From Spiroplasma poulsonii (GTDB lineage: Bacteria > Bacillota_I > Bacilli_A > Mycoplasmatales > Mycoplasmataceae), in the NCBI RefSeq assembly GCF_009866525.1, contig NZ_CM020866.1, forward strand, positions 68,438 through 132,437: 64,000 bases of DNA. The letters run 5' to 3'. The notes below the pieces were generated by a model. The model did no database searches and was not told the DNA's origin. It saw only the letters and a program-made list of their open reading frames with translations. The position numbers were made by a program, and so were the translations under genes. Positions 1-9,516 of the stretch are shown in pieces. Positions within the stretch are counted from its first letter, which is position 1. Every line of letters starts with the position of its first letter.

Positions 1-1081
1 TATTGATAAGAGATTTAATTTAAAATTAATGAATGAGGCTTTTTGACTTGGCATTAATAGAAAAAAATTAAAAATGGTGTTATTGCTGATGCTATTTCTA
101 GTGTTGTACAGAATAAATTTGTTAATTTAGAATGTGAATTAATTCAGGCTATTTATGATTATTGCTTGGCAGATGGTCAATATGAAGTAATTCCATTTCG
201 TAGTTATACAGCAGAAAATGCTGATGATGCAAATAAAGGATTCTTTACATTAAATGAAACTTTGATTGAATTAACTAATCAAATTAGTAATTTATATTTT
301 GGTTTGCCAACCGATAAAATGTTTATGGTTTTAGGTCGTAGAGCCTATTTAGGATTAACACCTGCTTATTTAAAAGTAATTGGTTCACAAGCACAATTAA
401 AAGCAATGGTTAATGGTGAATTATATGAAAAATACAGCAATGGGTATTCCTGTATCAAAAAGCTTTCATTTAGAAAAAACATATACAAAAGGGACAAGTT
501 AATCGTGATAAAGGTTATAATTTTTACTAATGTAAATGGTTTAATTATTAATAAACAAGTATGAGCTTATCCAATTAATATGGATACTATTCACAAGTTT
601 TAGATAATGATACTGCTAACCCTAATGAATTGGTAAAGTACAATATGCAACACCAACTATTTTATATCCTAAAACATGTAAGATTATTTTAGAAAAACAA
701 CCAACACAAGAGGAAATTAACACTGCTAAAAATAATTTAAATAAAACATTTAGAGTACCTGTTGATTATGTAATTCCATCATCAAGTAAAATTGATATTA
801 GTAAAATTAATAAATTAGATAAACCAACTATTCACGTTACAGACCCAACACAAACAACAGCAGAACAATTAAAACCACAATTTAAAGATGTTGTTTTAAA
901 AGCAGTAAAAACGGTAAATAATTCTTTAACAGAAAATGATTATGATTACTTTATTGAAAGTAAAGGTGAAGATTGACCAATTGATATTACAAACAATAAA
1001 ACTGTTGCAGTTCAAATTGAAGGTAAAAACAACGCTACGGGTCAAACAAACCCAATTGATGTTGTAATTAAAAATTCTTAA
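1..1081 (+). pseudogene. phage capsid-like protein gene, frameshifted and cut by the window edge
   Basis: The three frames together give a continuous-looking protein, but no single frame is open. The first stretch (to about 60) reads in frame 2 and switches to frame 1 at an A-run near 61-67. A further switch lies near 430-445 and another near 595. The last part is open from about 640 to the TAA at 1079-1081. The readable core (residues such as GFFTLNETLIELTNQ and GLPTDKMFMVLGRRAYLG) and the position just upstream of tail-fibre-like genes suggest a phage major structural protein. That assignment is inference; I do not recognise a specific family. UGA codons are read as Trp. The repeated frame changes mean either a decayed gene or sequencing error in homopolymers. 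Confidence 0.5.
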
Positions 1082-1087
1082 TAAACA

Positions 1088-2005
1088 ATGAATTTACTAA
1101 TATTACGAATTTTAACTTTATTAGCAGAGAATTTAGGTAATAAATCAATAATAAATAAATTTGTTAATTTAATTAATAAGGTTAACAAATTTGCTTCATA
1201 TTATTCTAATCCGCTACAAAAAATTACAAATAAGATTGAAGATATTTATCGGTGGTTAAATCCATTTACTTATTTAGATTTAATTAAAAAGGGTCATAAA
1301 AGAGAAATTCAACAAATATTAAGTCAATTAGAAAAAGATAATAATATTAAAAATAGAGAACAATTTAAAAAAGAAAATTATCTAAATACTAATTGACAAC
1401 CTTTAAATAGTAGTTGACTTGATAGTGGTATGTTTAATATTACAAATAAATTAACTTTAACAGGTAATTTAACTATTTTAATATATACAAAAACAGCAAA
1501 ACATCCTAAGTTTTATGGACCTTATGTTTATCCTAGTGTTCCAGTTGAAATATGAAAATTATTAAGTAATGCCGTTTCTAATGCGGGTACTTTATTTTGA
1601 CGTTATTGATTAAGAAAATGATTACCTAGTCATTTAAGAAATTATATTAAAAAAAGACTGCCAAGAGGATTAAAAGAAAAATATCCCAAAGGAACTAATA
1701 AATTAACATTACCAACAGTTCAAAAATTACAACAAATTAAAAAGTTTATTAATAATTTAAAGATTGGCCATTTTAATTTTAATTTTGCTGGTGAAATTAA
1801 TAATAAAAAATGGTATCGAGAACGAAAAAGTGATGTTAAAAATATTAAGAATTTATATAAATCACCAGTTAAAAATATGTTTTACAAAACTAATCAAACT
1901 ATCAAAACAATTAAGAAAACAAAAACAAGAGTTAATAGTTATAAGTCAAGTAATTTAAAAAATAAATATCGTAATCAATTAAGAGGTGTTTTATATGGAA
2001 AATAA
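1088..2005 (+). CDS. hypothetical phage protein, 305 aa
   Basis: This is an open frame of 305 residues if UGA is Trp (seven or more internal UGA codons, e.g. in the stretch 1394-1620). It starts with ATG seven bases after the capsid-like remnant. The N-terminus is hydrophobic (about residues 1-15) and the rest is strongly basic, rich in Lys, Asn, Tyr and Trp, with a Lys/Arg-rich tail. It overlaps the next gene by 11 nt in another frame, as expected inside a phage late operon. I do not recognise the family. A virion or DNA-packaging role is possible from context only. Confidence 0.6.
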
Positions 2006-3197
2006 TTTAAGTAATTTGTTATTTATAACAGTTGAAGATGTGAAAGAAAGTAAACTTTGACAACCTATTAATGATAGAAAGCAATCTGCTTGTAATGATA
2101 ACTTAATTTATAATGCTATTTTAAAAACTAGTTTATGAATGGATAGATTATCAGGTGGGACAATTTCAGATAAAATTAATAAAAAAGATTTGTTTCCCTG
2201 AGTAAAAAAAGATAATACTGGTTTAATTGAATATGATAAATGATTAAGTTATATTCAATCGGCTTGTTTATTAGCAGTTATAAATTGATATTTACCAAAA
2301 GGAGTTAATGATTTAACTGGTAGTGCTTCATTTTCACAAGGTGGTGTAGCATATTCACAAACTAATGACCCAGAAGCAAATGAAAATATTACTCGTGATG
2401 TTAAAAATGCTTTAAAATTAGCAGGTGAAATAATTGATATTATATCTAGTAAAACGGTATCTAGACCGTATAATTATCATTTAGGAAACTATTCTCATCC
2501 ATGAGAAGAAGAATATAAATATATTACTAAAAAAACATTTTATCCAACATTATTATTTTGATTAAAAGAGCGATTGCAAACAGATGGTTCAATAAATATT
2601 ACTTATCCAATTATTAATGATTTTTCTAAAATTGATTATAATGAATATATTAAATTAATAGTTCCATTTGATAATAACACGATTTATTATGAAGATAATG
2701 TCTGAAAAGCAAAACAAAGTGGTGATATTCCATCATATGGTATTAAAGATAGTGATTTAAATAAAGATTATATTGATAAGCAAGATGATAAATATATTGT
2801 AAAAACATCACAAGATATTATTCTTAAACAAGATAAATTAGTAAGTGGGGAAAATATTAAAACTATTAATGGTAATTCATTATTAGGTAATGGTGATATT
2901 TCTATTAGTGTTGGTAATGATTGAGAATTTGTAGATACTAGTGATTTTAAACCAGCAACTGAATATCAAATTAAAGATTTTGATAGTTCTAAATTTAAAT
3001 ATAAAATATGATGTCAATTTTCAATTTTACCATATATGTTTGTAGAAACTTTTAAAGATTTTGATATTGGTTGTGGAATTGTTGTATCATATAGTAAAGG
3101 TGTTTCAGGTTGGTATATTGACACAAATGGTCTTATTAGTTCTTATGATAATGTAAATATAGGTAATTTAAAAATTGAAAGAAAATTGGTGAGTTAA
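1995..3197 (+). CDS. phage tail-fibre-like protein, 400 aa
   Basis: The frame is 400 codons long, opened by ATG at 1995 inside the end of the preceding gene, with many UGA Trp codons. Around residues 285-305 it carries the signature NIKTINGNSLLGNGDISI. That type of motif (INGxSLLGxGNI) recurs in tail-fibre and receptor-binding proteins of phages of Gram-positive hosts. The C-terminal about 90 residues are Tyr/Asp rich and could be the host-contact domain. The family role is established for such motifs; the assignment here is inference from that motif and from neighbours. The gene appears intact, unlike the capsid-like gene upstream. Confidence 0.6.
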
Positions 3198-3199
3198 TT

Positions 3200-3832
3200 A
3201 TGAAGCAAGATAAAACAACTTGATTAAAGGGGGCGTTACCTTGAAATTGATTTAAAAAAGACCCTATTCCAACTTATAATTGAACTCATAAAGATATTAG
3301 AGAATGAGAAAGAAAATATAAAATTCGTAGTTGAGTAGTTAGTTTTTATACATTGATATTTTTAGCATTAAATTGTTGGTTAGAATATGGAATTATTAAT
3401 GCAATTAAAGATGATATTAATTGATATAATTATGGTCAATATTGAGGTAATGGCATTGCTATTTTATTAACACCTTTATTTACGCATGGAATTCAGGGCA
3501 TATTTGTTGCTAGTAGTAAACCAAAAGTAGATATGAAAATTGATATACCAAGATTAAAAATATCTAAAATGGGATTAGTATTTACAATATTATCTTTAAT
3601 TACTTTAATAATTTCTTTAATTATCATTTGAATTGATAAATCAAAATGAAAAAAAGACCATTTAAGACATTGTTTAGATTGTCGGATTAATCCGCGTGTT
3701 ATTCAACCAAGATTAGCAAAACAATGAAATAATTTAGATGGCATAACAGAAGAAATATTTAAAAATATACAAAATGAAAATATTAAAAAACAAAAACAAG
3801 AAGAAAATAACAAAGAATTAAATTTAAAATAG
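3200..3832 (+). CDS. phage-associated membrane protein, 210 aa
   Basis: ATG at 3200 follows the previous stop by two bases, so the two are probably co-transcribed and coupled. UGA is used as Trp many times in the first 60 codons. Three hydrophobic segments are visible at roughly residues 44-64, 80-103 and 128-150, followed by a charged tail rich in Lys, Gln and Asn. The tail contains a CLDCRINPR stretch. No family recognised. A role in virion assembly or release would fit the position but is not shown by the sequence. Confidence 0.6.
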
Positions 3833-3951
3833 ACTATATATAGGGGCGGTTGATATTTTTGGGTGGTTATATAGTTTAATTTATAAATTATTTTGTTCTG
3901 AAAGGATAGATGGCCACTGTTTGAGTAAGAATAAGAAAGGAATTAAATAAA

Positions 3952-4287
3952 ATGAATGAAACATTAATGATTGCTTTACTTGTGTTAGCGGGTGCGGGTG
4001 GAATGGGTAGTCTTGGTATTCTAGGATTATCTGCTAAAAAAATTAAAAAATATAAAGCAGAAATCAGAGAATTAAGAACTGCTGTTATTGCCCACGAAAA
4101 ACATTTACGAGGACCTGATTATGCAACAGAATTAGCATTAAAAACAGGTCAAATTAAAAATGTTAAAAAACAAGTTAAAGTTAATGATAAAAAACAAGTT
4201 AAAGTTAATGATAAAAAACAAGTTAAAGTTAATGATAAAAAACAAGCACAAAAAGATGCCATTAGACAATTAACAAATAATATTTAA
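3952..4287 (+). CDS. small membrane-anchored repeat protein, last gene of the phage late block
   Basis: The protein is 111 residues long. It has one N-terminal membrane segment (about residues 5-26, Gly/Ala/Leu rich), then a charged helical stretch with RELRTAVIAHEKHLRGPDY, then three perfect copies of KKQVKVND. The start at 3952 has AAAGGA about ten bases upstream. An in-frame ATG at 3910 would add 14 residues, but its AAGGA lies only three or four bases away, so 3952 is preferred. A hairpin terminator follows directly. A single TM helix plus a basic tail resembles small phage membrane proteins such as holin-like or minor coat proteins, but no family is recognised. Confidence 0.55.
   Translation: MNETLMIALLVLAGAGGMGSLGILGLSAKKIKKYKAEIRELRTAVIAHEKHLRGPDYATELALKTGQIKNVKKQVKVNDKKQVKVNDKKQVKVNDKKQAQKDAIRQLTNNI
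4165..4236 (+). repeat. three perfect 24-bp tandem repeats inside the coding region
   Basis: The 24-bp unit starting AAAAAACAAGTTAAAGTTAA is present three times without a mismatch, followed by a partial fourth unit. Each unit encodes KKQVKVND, so copy-number change would lengthen or shorten the protein by eight residues without a frameshift. Confidence 0.9.
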
Positions 4288-4313
4288 AAAAATAACCTTA
4301 ATTGGTTATTTTT
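4286..4313 (+). terminator. intrinsic terminator between convergent phage modules
   Basis: AAAAAATAACC, loop TTAATT, GGTTATTTTTT. The hairpin has A-tract and T-tract on both sides, so it can serve the + strand late genes and the - strand early genes that end next to it. Confidence 0.8.
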
Positions 4314-4489
4314 TATTTTTCTTTATTGTGTGTTATATAAAAGTTTATAAGATATTCAATTCGTTGCGAATAAGTATTAAAATTTAATTCATTTCAAACT
4401 TGTTCTTCATTTTCATTTAAGTAAACATTTATATTCCGAATTTTACAAGAATAATATTTTCCTGTTTTTTGATTATATGAATGTTTCAT
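4313..4489 (-). CDS. small hypothetical protein, 58 aa
   Basis: ATG at 4489 (reading leftwards) opens 58 codons with one UGA Trp, ending at TAA 4313-4315 beside the convergent terminator. It starts four bases after the stop of the RuvC-like gene, so it is the last gene of the - strand phage operon. The sequence is polar and Tyr/Asn rich, containing QRIEYLINFYI near the C-terminus. Not recognised. The small size and operon position support a real gene only moderately. Confidence 0.45.
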
Positions 4490-4492
4490 AAA

Positions 4493-4993
4493 TTAACTTT
4501 CATAATTAGCAATAATAATTGCATCTCGTAAATGATTACTTATTTTTTCATTATTATATTTTCAACTTTTACCATATTGATAAGTTAAATTAACATCTTT
4601 TTCATATTTTCATATATAACCATCATTATATTTACTTAAATTTTCCATATTTTTAACAACTGATTTTGTATGTTTTGGTGAAATAGTAGCAATATATCCT
4701 TGCGTTTCTAATGAACCTAATAATTTCAATAAATCATCTCTATCTTTTGAGCCATTGGCATTTGTATATAAACAATTTTCTATAAAAATTAAATATTCTA
4801 GTTTATGATTATTTGATAATATTTTCCCAAATAGTTTTTCATTTTTCAAATAATTTATAATAAATTCATAATGTTCTTTTCAGCCTTTATTTGTAAATTC
4901 TTGTTTATCTATTAATTTATTATTTTTATAAACAACAATAGCCGTAGTACCAGTTCCTGATGGGTCAATACCTATTTTTATCAATTGGCTCAT
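4493..4993 (-). CDS. RuvC-like Holliday junction resolvase (RNase H fold), 166 aa
   Basis: The N-terminal motif GIDPSGTGTTAIVV has the first catalytic Asp of the RNase H/RuvC fold. IFIENCLYTN, around residue 74, carries the expected Glu. The C-terminal HLRDAIIIAN supplies the last acidic residue. Phages often carry such resolvases to process recombination and replication junctions before packaging. Length, about 166 residues, fits the family. The start at 4993 overlaps the RecT gene by 16 nt, implying translational coupling. UGA codons read as Trp at two or more places. Domain assignment comes from motif reading and from the RecT neighbour, and no substrate is shown. Confidence 0.7.
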
Positions 4994-5907
4994 TCTTCAT
5001 CATTGTTATTATTAACTACTGGTACTACATTTGATATATCTTCTTCTTTAACTACATTATCGTTTATGTCCACTATTTCATCATTAGGTGGGGTATTATA
5101 ATTTAAATTTATATTATTTGATAAAGTTTCATCGTTAATATGCCCATTATTTTGGATGAAAGTAGCATCATTATCAATATAAATCTTTTCATCATTAGTT
5201 GTAATAACTGCTTGATCTGATTTATATGCTTGTTGTAATTCAACTGACATAATACCTCATTTTCTTAATAATGATGTTAATACTGTTTTAAGGGCCATTT
5301 CATCAAAACTAGCAATATAAAATGATTTATTTTTAGCATAAGTTTTAGAATATTTCATAAAATGATTTTCCATTTGCTCTTTTGTCATATATAAAGTTTT
5401 TTCAAAACCATTAACCATTTTAAAATATGCTACATAACCTATAATTGATAATTTTTCTCGTTCATCTTCATTTTGATTTCAATTAAAAGCAGTACCTTTT
5501 AAACGATCATAATTTATTAATTCATTTGCTCTAACATCTGATACTGACATATCTAAATATTGGCCACTTCTTTGGGCTAATTGAATATAACCTTTATAAC
5601 CCATTTGAAATTGGGCTTGATTAATTCATTCTTGGATTTCACGACCATTAATAATTCTTGTTATTTTTGTATTATATGGTACTACATAAGCATAACCGAA
5701 TTGTTTTTCCATTGGTAAATTTAATAAAACACCTTGATAACAAGCAGTCATAATTGTTTTTGGATCTGCTTTTTGTAATAATTCATTACTATTTGATATT
5801 GCAATTATATTACTTTTAAATCTTGCAATTTCATTTTCATTAGAAAATTTACTTTTTATTCAATCAGTTACCTTATCTGTTCTTAAAAATTCTACAATAT
5901 TTGTCAT
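4978..5907 (-). CDS. recT: RecT-family single-strand annealing recombinase
   Basis: The protein has 309 residues. RecT-type features are visible: KTIMTACYQGVLLNLP near residue 50, PYNTKITRIINGREIQ, and a central AQFQMGYKGYIQLAQRSGQY that matches the conserved RecT core (normally GYKGLIQLAxRSGQ). The C-terminal 80 residues are Asn/Asp-rich and look like a disordered tail. RecT binds ssDNA and promotes annealing in phage recombination, usually with an exonuclease partner. No exonuclease gene is seen here. The SD AAAGGAG precedes ATG 5907. The frame runs through UGA codons to TAA at 4978. One C separates it from the stop of the upstream gene, so they form an operon. Confidence 0.85.
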
Positions 5908-5908
5908 G

Positions 5909-6628
5909 TTATTTTTCTCCTTTATTTATTTTAAAATTAATACCTTTAACCCCAATTAAATTAATATCTTTATTACTATCTCATTGATCTTTAATTTCAT
6001 TTTTAACAATTTGTTCATCAACAGTTAAATAATTTTTAATAAGATTAATGAGTTCTAATTTATCAGCATTTTGTAAAAAATCATCATTAATACCAATAAC
6101 CTCAATATCTTTAATTAATAATTTTTCTTTCCGAAAATTACTAGTAATAATTTTTAATTCTTGTTCTTGTTTTGCTATACTTTTAATTTCTAAAAATTGC
6201 TCTTTTTTATGAGTTTCAATAATTTTATTTTGTTTTTGAAATTGAATATTAATGACACTATTTTTTAAAGAATCATGATTATTCTTAATATTATTTTCTA
6301 AATTTAAAATATCTTTTCTAATAAAATTTAATTCATCTTTAAAAGATTTTATTATTTCTAATGGTTCTCTAAAAATATAATCAATTTTTGAAACTACTAA
6401 TTTTAAATCTTTTAGTGATTGTGATTTATATTCTCCATTTATTAATCAAGCTTGTTGTCGATATATAAATTCTGCTAATTCTTGTCCATTTTCATCAATT
6501 CACTTTTTAATTGTTAATGCTTTTAAGCTTAATTCTTTAAAATTATTTCCTTTTAAATAAAACGGATAAGTAATATTTTTAACTTCATTATTTAATTTTA
6601 AATCTTCAATAATTAAATTTCCTCTAAT
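5909..6628 (-). CDS. coiled-coil phage protein encoded with RecT, about 240 aa
   Basis: The reading frame is open from about 6635 to TAA at 5909, with UGA Trp codons. No ATG occurs near its 5' end. AGAGGA lies near 6624, and an ATT or other non-standard start near 6628-6616 is likely, so the N-terminus is uncertain. The middle is a long charged helix (many Lys, Glu, Ile and Asn), followed by a more globular segment containing IKDIEVIGINDDF. In other phages the gene next to recT often encodes a DUF1351-type or similar accessory protein. This resemblance is by position and composition only. Possible role: partner of RecT. Confidence 0.5.
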
Positions 6629-6750
6629 TCCATTTCATTAATTAAATTATCAATATATTCATAAGCACTTTCTTCTGAATAACATTCATCTAATGCTAAA
6701 TTAAATAAATCTTCTTCTGTATAAACATAACCATTTTCATCTTTTCACAT
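6613..6750 (-). CDS. small acidic protein, 45 aa
   Basis: ATG at 6750 has a UGA Trp as second codon and 45 codons in all. The product is strongly acidic (YTEEDLFNLALDECYSEES). It ends inside the upstream edge of the next gene, overlapping it. It sits three bases after the preceding stop in the same operon, with an AAGGAG SD. Small acidic proteins of phage early operons sometimes act as inhibitors or DNA mimics, but nothing here proves that. Confidence 0.45.
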
Positions 6751-6752
6751 AA

Positions 6753-6941
6753 TTATTTATCTCCTTGTCATTTAATATTGCTATCTTCTAAATCAATAAT
6801 AGTTGTTAATCAATGATTTTCATTTTCAACATTAGCAGTAATCCTCGCTTCTTCTAATGTATAAAAAAAATCTGTTTTAAAAATAGTTGTTTTATCAAAC
6901 AAATTATTATATTTCATTATTAATACGTATCTTTTATTCAT
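6753..6941 (-). CDS. small hypothetical protein, 62 aa
   Basis: ATG at 6941 is preceded by a good SD (AGGAGG). The 62 codons contain two UGA Trp codons. The sequence begins MNKRYVLIMKYNN and contains EEARITANVENENHW, mixed beta/alpha in character. It belongs to the compact - strand phage operon, with two-base spacing to the next gene. Not recognised. Confidence 0.5.
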
Positions 6942-6996
6942 AATTTAATTCCTCCTAATTTTGTTTCCCTAATGCTCAATGTTCATCAGTCATATC

Positions 6997-7113
6997 TTAA
7001 AATGATACTGAATAACTTTTAAACATTAATTCTTGTAATTTGTTTTCTTGATTGCATTTTGAGCAATATCCTCAATATTTTTGTTTAAGACAAATTTTAT
7101 TTAACTTTTTCAT
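6997..7113 (-). CDS. tiny zinc-ribbon-like protein, 38 aa
   Basis: ATG at 7113 is preceded by AGGAGG with optimal spacing. The 38 codons include WGYCSKCNQENK, a CxxC knuckle with a third Cys at residue 8. Too small for a confident family. It is the likely first gene of the right-hand part of the phage early operon. Confidence 0.4.
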
Positions 7114-7147
7114 ATTTACCTCCTAAATTATTTTTCCTATTTTTTAA

Positions 7148-7326
7148 CTCGCTGGCACTCACTACCAAGTGAAAGTGCCAAAGCGAGAATTAGTTATATA
7201 AGTATTGTATTTATCTATTTTATTTACTACGCCATCCGCTTCGCTGTGGGTGAGCGGTGGCGGTATGTTGTTAGTTAAATAATCGACAGTTGTTTTTTGT
7301 TTTTGTAGCCAGAGAGTTTTCTCTCT
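7148..7326. other. cluster of three G+C-rich stem-loops
   Basis: Hairpin 1 (7148-7187): CTCGCT/AGCGAG, GGCACT/AGTGCC and CACT/AGTG stack into 16 bp around the loop ACCA. Hairpin 2 (7230-7262): CGCCA/TGGCG plus CCGCT/AGCGG with one bulged T. Hairpin 3 (7311-7326): AGAGAG, TTTT, CTCTCT. G+C content is far above the surroundings, and no gene crosses the first two. Such clusters mark replication origins or packaging signals in single-stranded DNA viruses such as plectroviruses. Function here is inference. Confidence 0.65.
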
Positions 7327-7378
7327 CTTCACCCGCACCATTTCAGGTCAAAGCGTTCAGTTTTTAAAATAAATCTAC

Positions 7379-7603
7379 TTGCACCTTGAAGAGCCTAATG
7401 CTGACTTTGTGGTTTTTAAACCGCTGTCACTTCTAAGAAGTAATATCTATCGCAAATTTATTTATAAAGTGACCATCTCTTTTGTTTATTGTGGTTCGAT
7501 GTTGACCGCGCACTTATCACCACTATCGCTTGTTAAAGCGTCTATTATTTCCGGACTGATTACCGCTGTGCTAGACCGCCTCCTGTGGAATAAAAACACT
7601 TAG
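7379..7603 (+). CDS. small membrane protein with atypical codon use, 74 aa
   Basis: An open frame of 74 codons from TTG 7379 (an in-frame TAA lies just upstream; GTG 7409 is an alternative start) to TAG 7603. Two membrane segments are likely, about residues 28-46 (YKVTISFVYCGSMLTAHL) and 50-70 (SLVKASIISGLITAVLDRLL). It uses CTG, CTC, GTG, ACC, GCG and the standard TGG for Trp, unlike its neighbours, so it looks foreign. No strong SD is visible. It resembles small hydrophobic proteins of Spiroplasma plectroviruses, but I cannot confirm that. It could be the 3' fragment of a longer gene. Confidence 0.45.
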   Translation: MHLEEPNADFVVFKPLSLLRSNIYRKFIYKVTISFVYCGSMLTAHLSPLSLVKASIISGLITAVLDRLLWNKNT

Positions 7604-7631
7604 TTATTTAAAATAACCGTTCCACTCTGCA

Positions 7632-7871
7632 TTAAGTTGTTTTATAAAATCAAAGTTTTAAAAAACCAGTTTTATAATCAAAGATAATTTTTGAATTTTC
7701 TAAACGTTTATAAAACCACTCTTGGTTTTTATCTTTTGTATGATTTAATAAATTTTTATGTTTTTCACAAGTTCATAAAACTTTATTTGATAAAAATTCT
7801 TTGGTAATGAATGATATTGATTTATAGCAATCAATAACATCACATATTTTTTGTTGTTTATTAATTTCCAT
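7632..7871 (-). CDS. small hypothetical phage protein, 79 aa
   Basis: ATG at 7871 has GGAG about eight bases upstream. The 79 codons carry two UGA and one UGG Trp. Content is polar with two Cys. VLWTCEKHKNLLNHTKDKNQEW lies in its centre in part, with a basic N-terminal half. It is the first gene of the - strand phage early block, separated from the rest by the hairpin cluster. Not recognised. Confidence 0.5.
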
Positions 7872-8199
7872 TACTTACTCCTTCTTTTATTAAGTTTTTT
7901 TATTTATTAACAAACTAATTAACTGAAACAAAGAAAAGACAACACCTTAAATTAGGAGAAAAAACAGGTACACTTTGTAAAAATTTCTAAGATATTTATA
8001 AATGTGTAAACAACTTAAAGAGGGTATCAGAAAGTTGTGTAAAAAGTTTCTATTTTAAGAATTTAAGATGCTGTCCTTTCTCTGAATCAATTAATAATTT
8101 TGGTTTTACAAATAAAAAAACCATTTTAGTAAATGGTTTAATTTATTATTCTTATTCAATTTCCGAGTTTTTTTCCAAAACCCCAATATTTTTTATACG
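7872..8199. other. intergenic junction between prophage and ptsI remnant
   Basis: No convincing gene. It holds the upstream region of the - strand phage operon, a hairpin AAACCATTT/AAATGGTTT with T-rich flank at 8118-8139 (a likely terminator), and A+T-rich sequence up to the abrupt start of ptsI homology near 8200. This point is a candidate prophage or recombination boundary. Confidence 0.5.
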
Positions 8200-9462
8200 A
8201 CCATTATCGCAGAAGATTTAACACCATCACAAACAGCGCAATTGGACCCTAAATTTGCAAAAGGATTTAGTTGTGATATGGGGGGAAGAACTAGCCATGC
8301 TGCTATTATGGCTCGTAGTTTAGAAATTCCGGCAGTGTTAGGCCTAAAAGATGTTACAAAACAGGCAAAACATAATGAAGCGATGATGATTAATGGAACA
8401 ACTGGGGAGGTTATTTTAGCCCCATCAGCTGACGAGATTAAAACTTGAACCGCAGAACGAACAAAGTTTTTCCAATTGCAACAAGAATTATTAGCATTTA
8501 AAGATAACCCCACCGTATCAAAAGATGGATACCAAAAATTTGTTTTAGAAGGTAACATTGGGGCCCCAAAAGATGTTCAAGGGGTGTTAGATAATGGTGG
8601 CCAAGGAATTGGACTCTTTAGAAGTGAGTTCTTATATATGGATAATGATCATTTTCCAACGGAAGATGAACAATATAAAGCATATAAAGGCGTGTTAGAA
8701 GGAATGCAAAACCGACTAGTAATTATTCGTGCGTTGGATATTGGGGGAGATAAAAAACTATCATATTTTAAATTCCCAGAAGAAATGAATCCATTTTTAG
8801 GTTATCGTGCGATTCGATTATATTTAGATAAAACGGATGTGTTTCGAACACAATTACGAGCTTTATTACGCGCGAGTGTCCACGGGAAACTTGGTATTAT
8901 GTTCCCAATGATTGCTACAATTGATGAATTTAAAGCAGCAAAAGAAATTACATTAGAAGAAAAAGCAAATCTAATTAAAGCCGGACATCAAGTTGTGGAT
9001 AATATTGAAATTGGAATGATGATGGAAATTCCATCAGCAGCTATGTTGGCGGACCAGTTTGCAAAACATGCTGATTTCTTTTCAATCGGAACAAACGATT
9101 TAATTTAATACACAATGGCAGCTGATCGGATGAGTCAATTTGTTGCTTATTTATATCAACCATATAATCCATCAATTTTACGTTTAATTAAAACAATTAT
9201 TGATGGAGCTCATAAAGAAGGCAAATGAGTTGGAATGTGTGGTGAGATGGCGGGAGAAGAACAAGCAATTCCCCTTTTAATGGGAATGAAGTTAGATTAC
9301 TTTTCAATGTCAGCAACAAGTATTTTAAATGCCCGTCGAGTTATTAGCAAATTAGAAGTTCCGGCGATGGAACAATTAGTGGCAAAAGCTCTAACTTGTC
9401 AAACTGCTGAAGAAGTATTAGCTTTAGTACAAAAAACAACAAAAAGTGCTTTAAATGTTTAA
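8200..9462 (+). pseudogene. ptsI: phosphoenolpyruvate-protein phosphotransferase (enzyme I), truncated and interrupted
   Basis: Homology to enzyme I begins abruptly near 8200 with IIAEDLTPSQTAQ. The N-terminal HPr-binding part (about 145 residues) is missing. The phospho-histidine motif GGRTSHAAIMAR is kept (8282-8317), as are [22 protein letters not shown] and the active-site [10 protein letters not shown]. An in-frame TAA at 9106-9108 replaces the Gln expected in [15 protein letters not shown]. The frame then continues to 9462. Enzyme I takes phosphate from PEP and passes it to HPr for PTS sugar uptake. This copy cannot do so. It lies directly upstream of crr, its normal place in Spiroplasma. 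An intact copy may exist elsewhere. Confidence 0.9.
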
Positions 9463-9472
9463 ATTTTTGATA

Positions 9473-9498
9473 AAATAACACTATTAGTGTTATTTTTT
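9473..9498 (+). terminator. intrinsic terminator after ptsI
   Basis: AAATAACAC, loop TATTA, GTGTTATTT followed by further T residues, eleven bases after the ptsI stop. Confidence 0.8.
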
Positions 9499-9516
9499 AT
9501 TAAATAGGTGATTTTA

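Noticed and set aside
4165-4236. Possible CRISPR-like repeat array
   Set aside because: Units are directly adjacent with no spacers and encode a peptide repeat; no cas genes in the window.
6942-6996. Twelve-codon - strand frame starting at ATG 6993 in the phage early operon
   Set aside because: Too short to support as a gene without expression data; it may only be leader sequence.
8193-8558. Open frame of about 121 codons on the - strand opposite ptsI
   Set aside because: Antisense shadow of a clear enzyme I coding sequence; no SD and low-complexity content.
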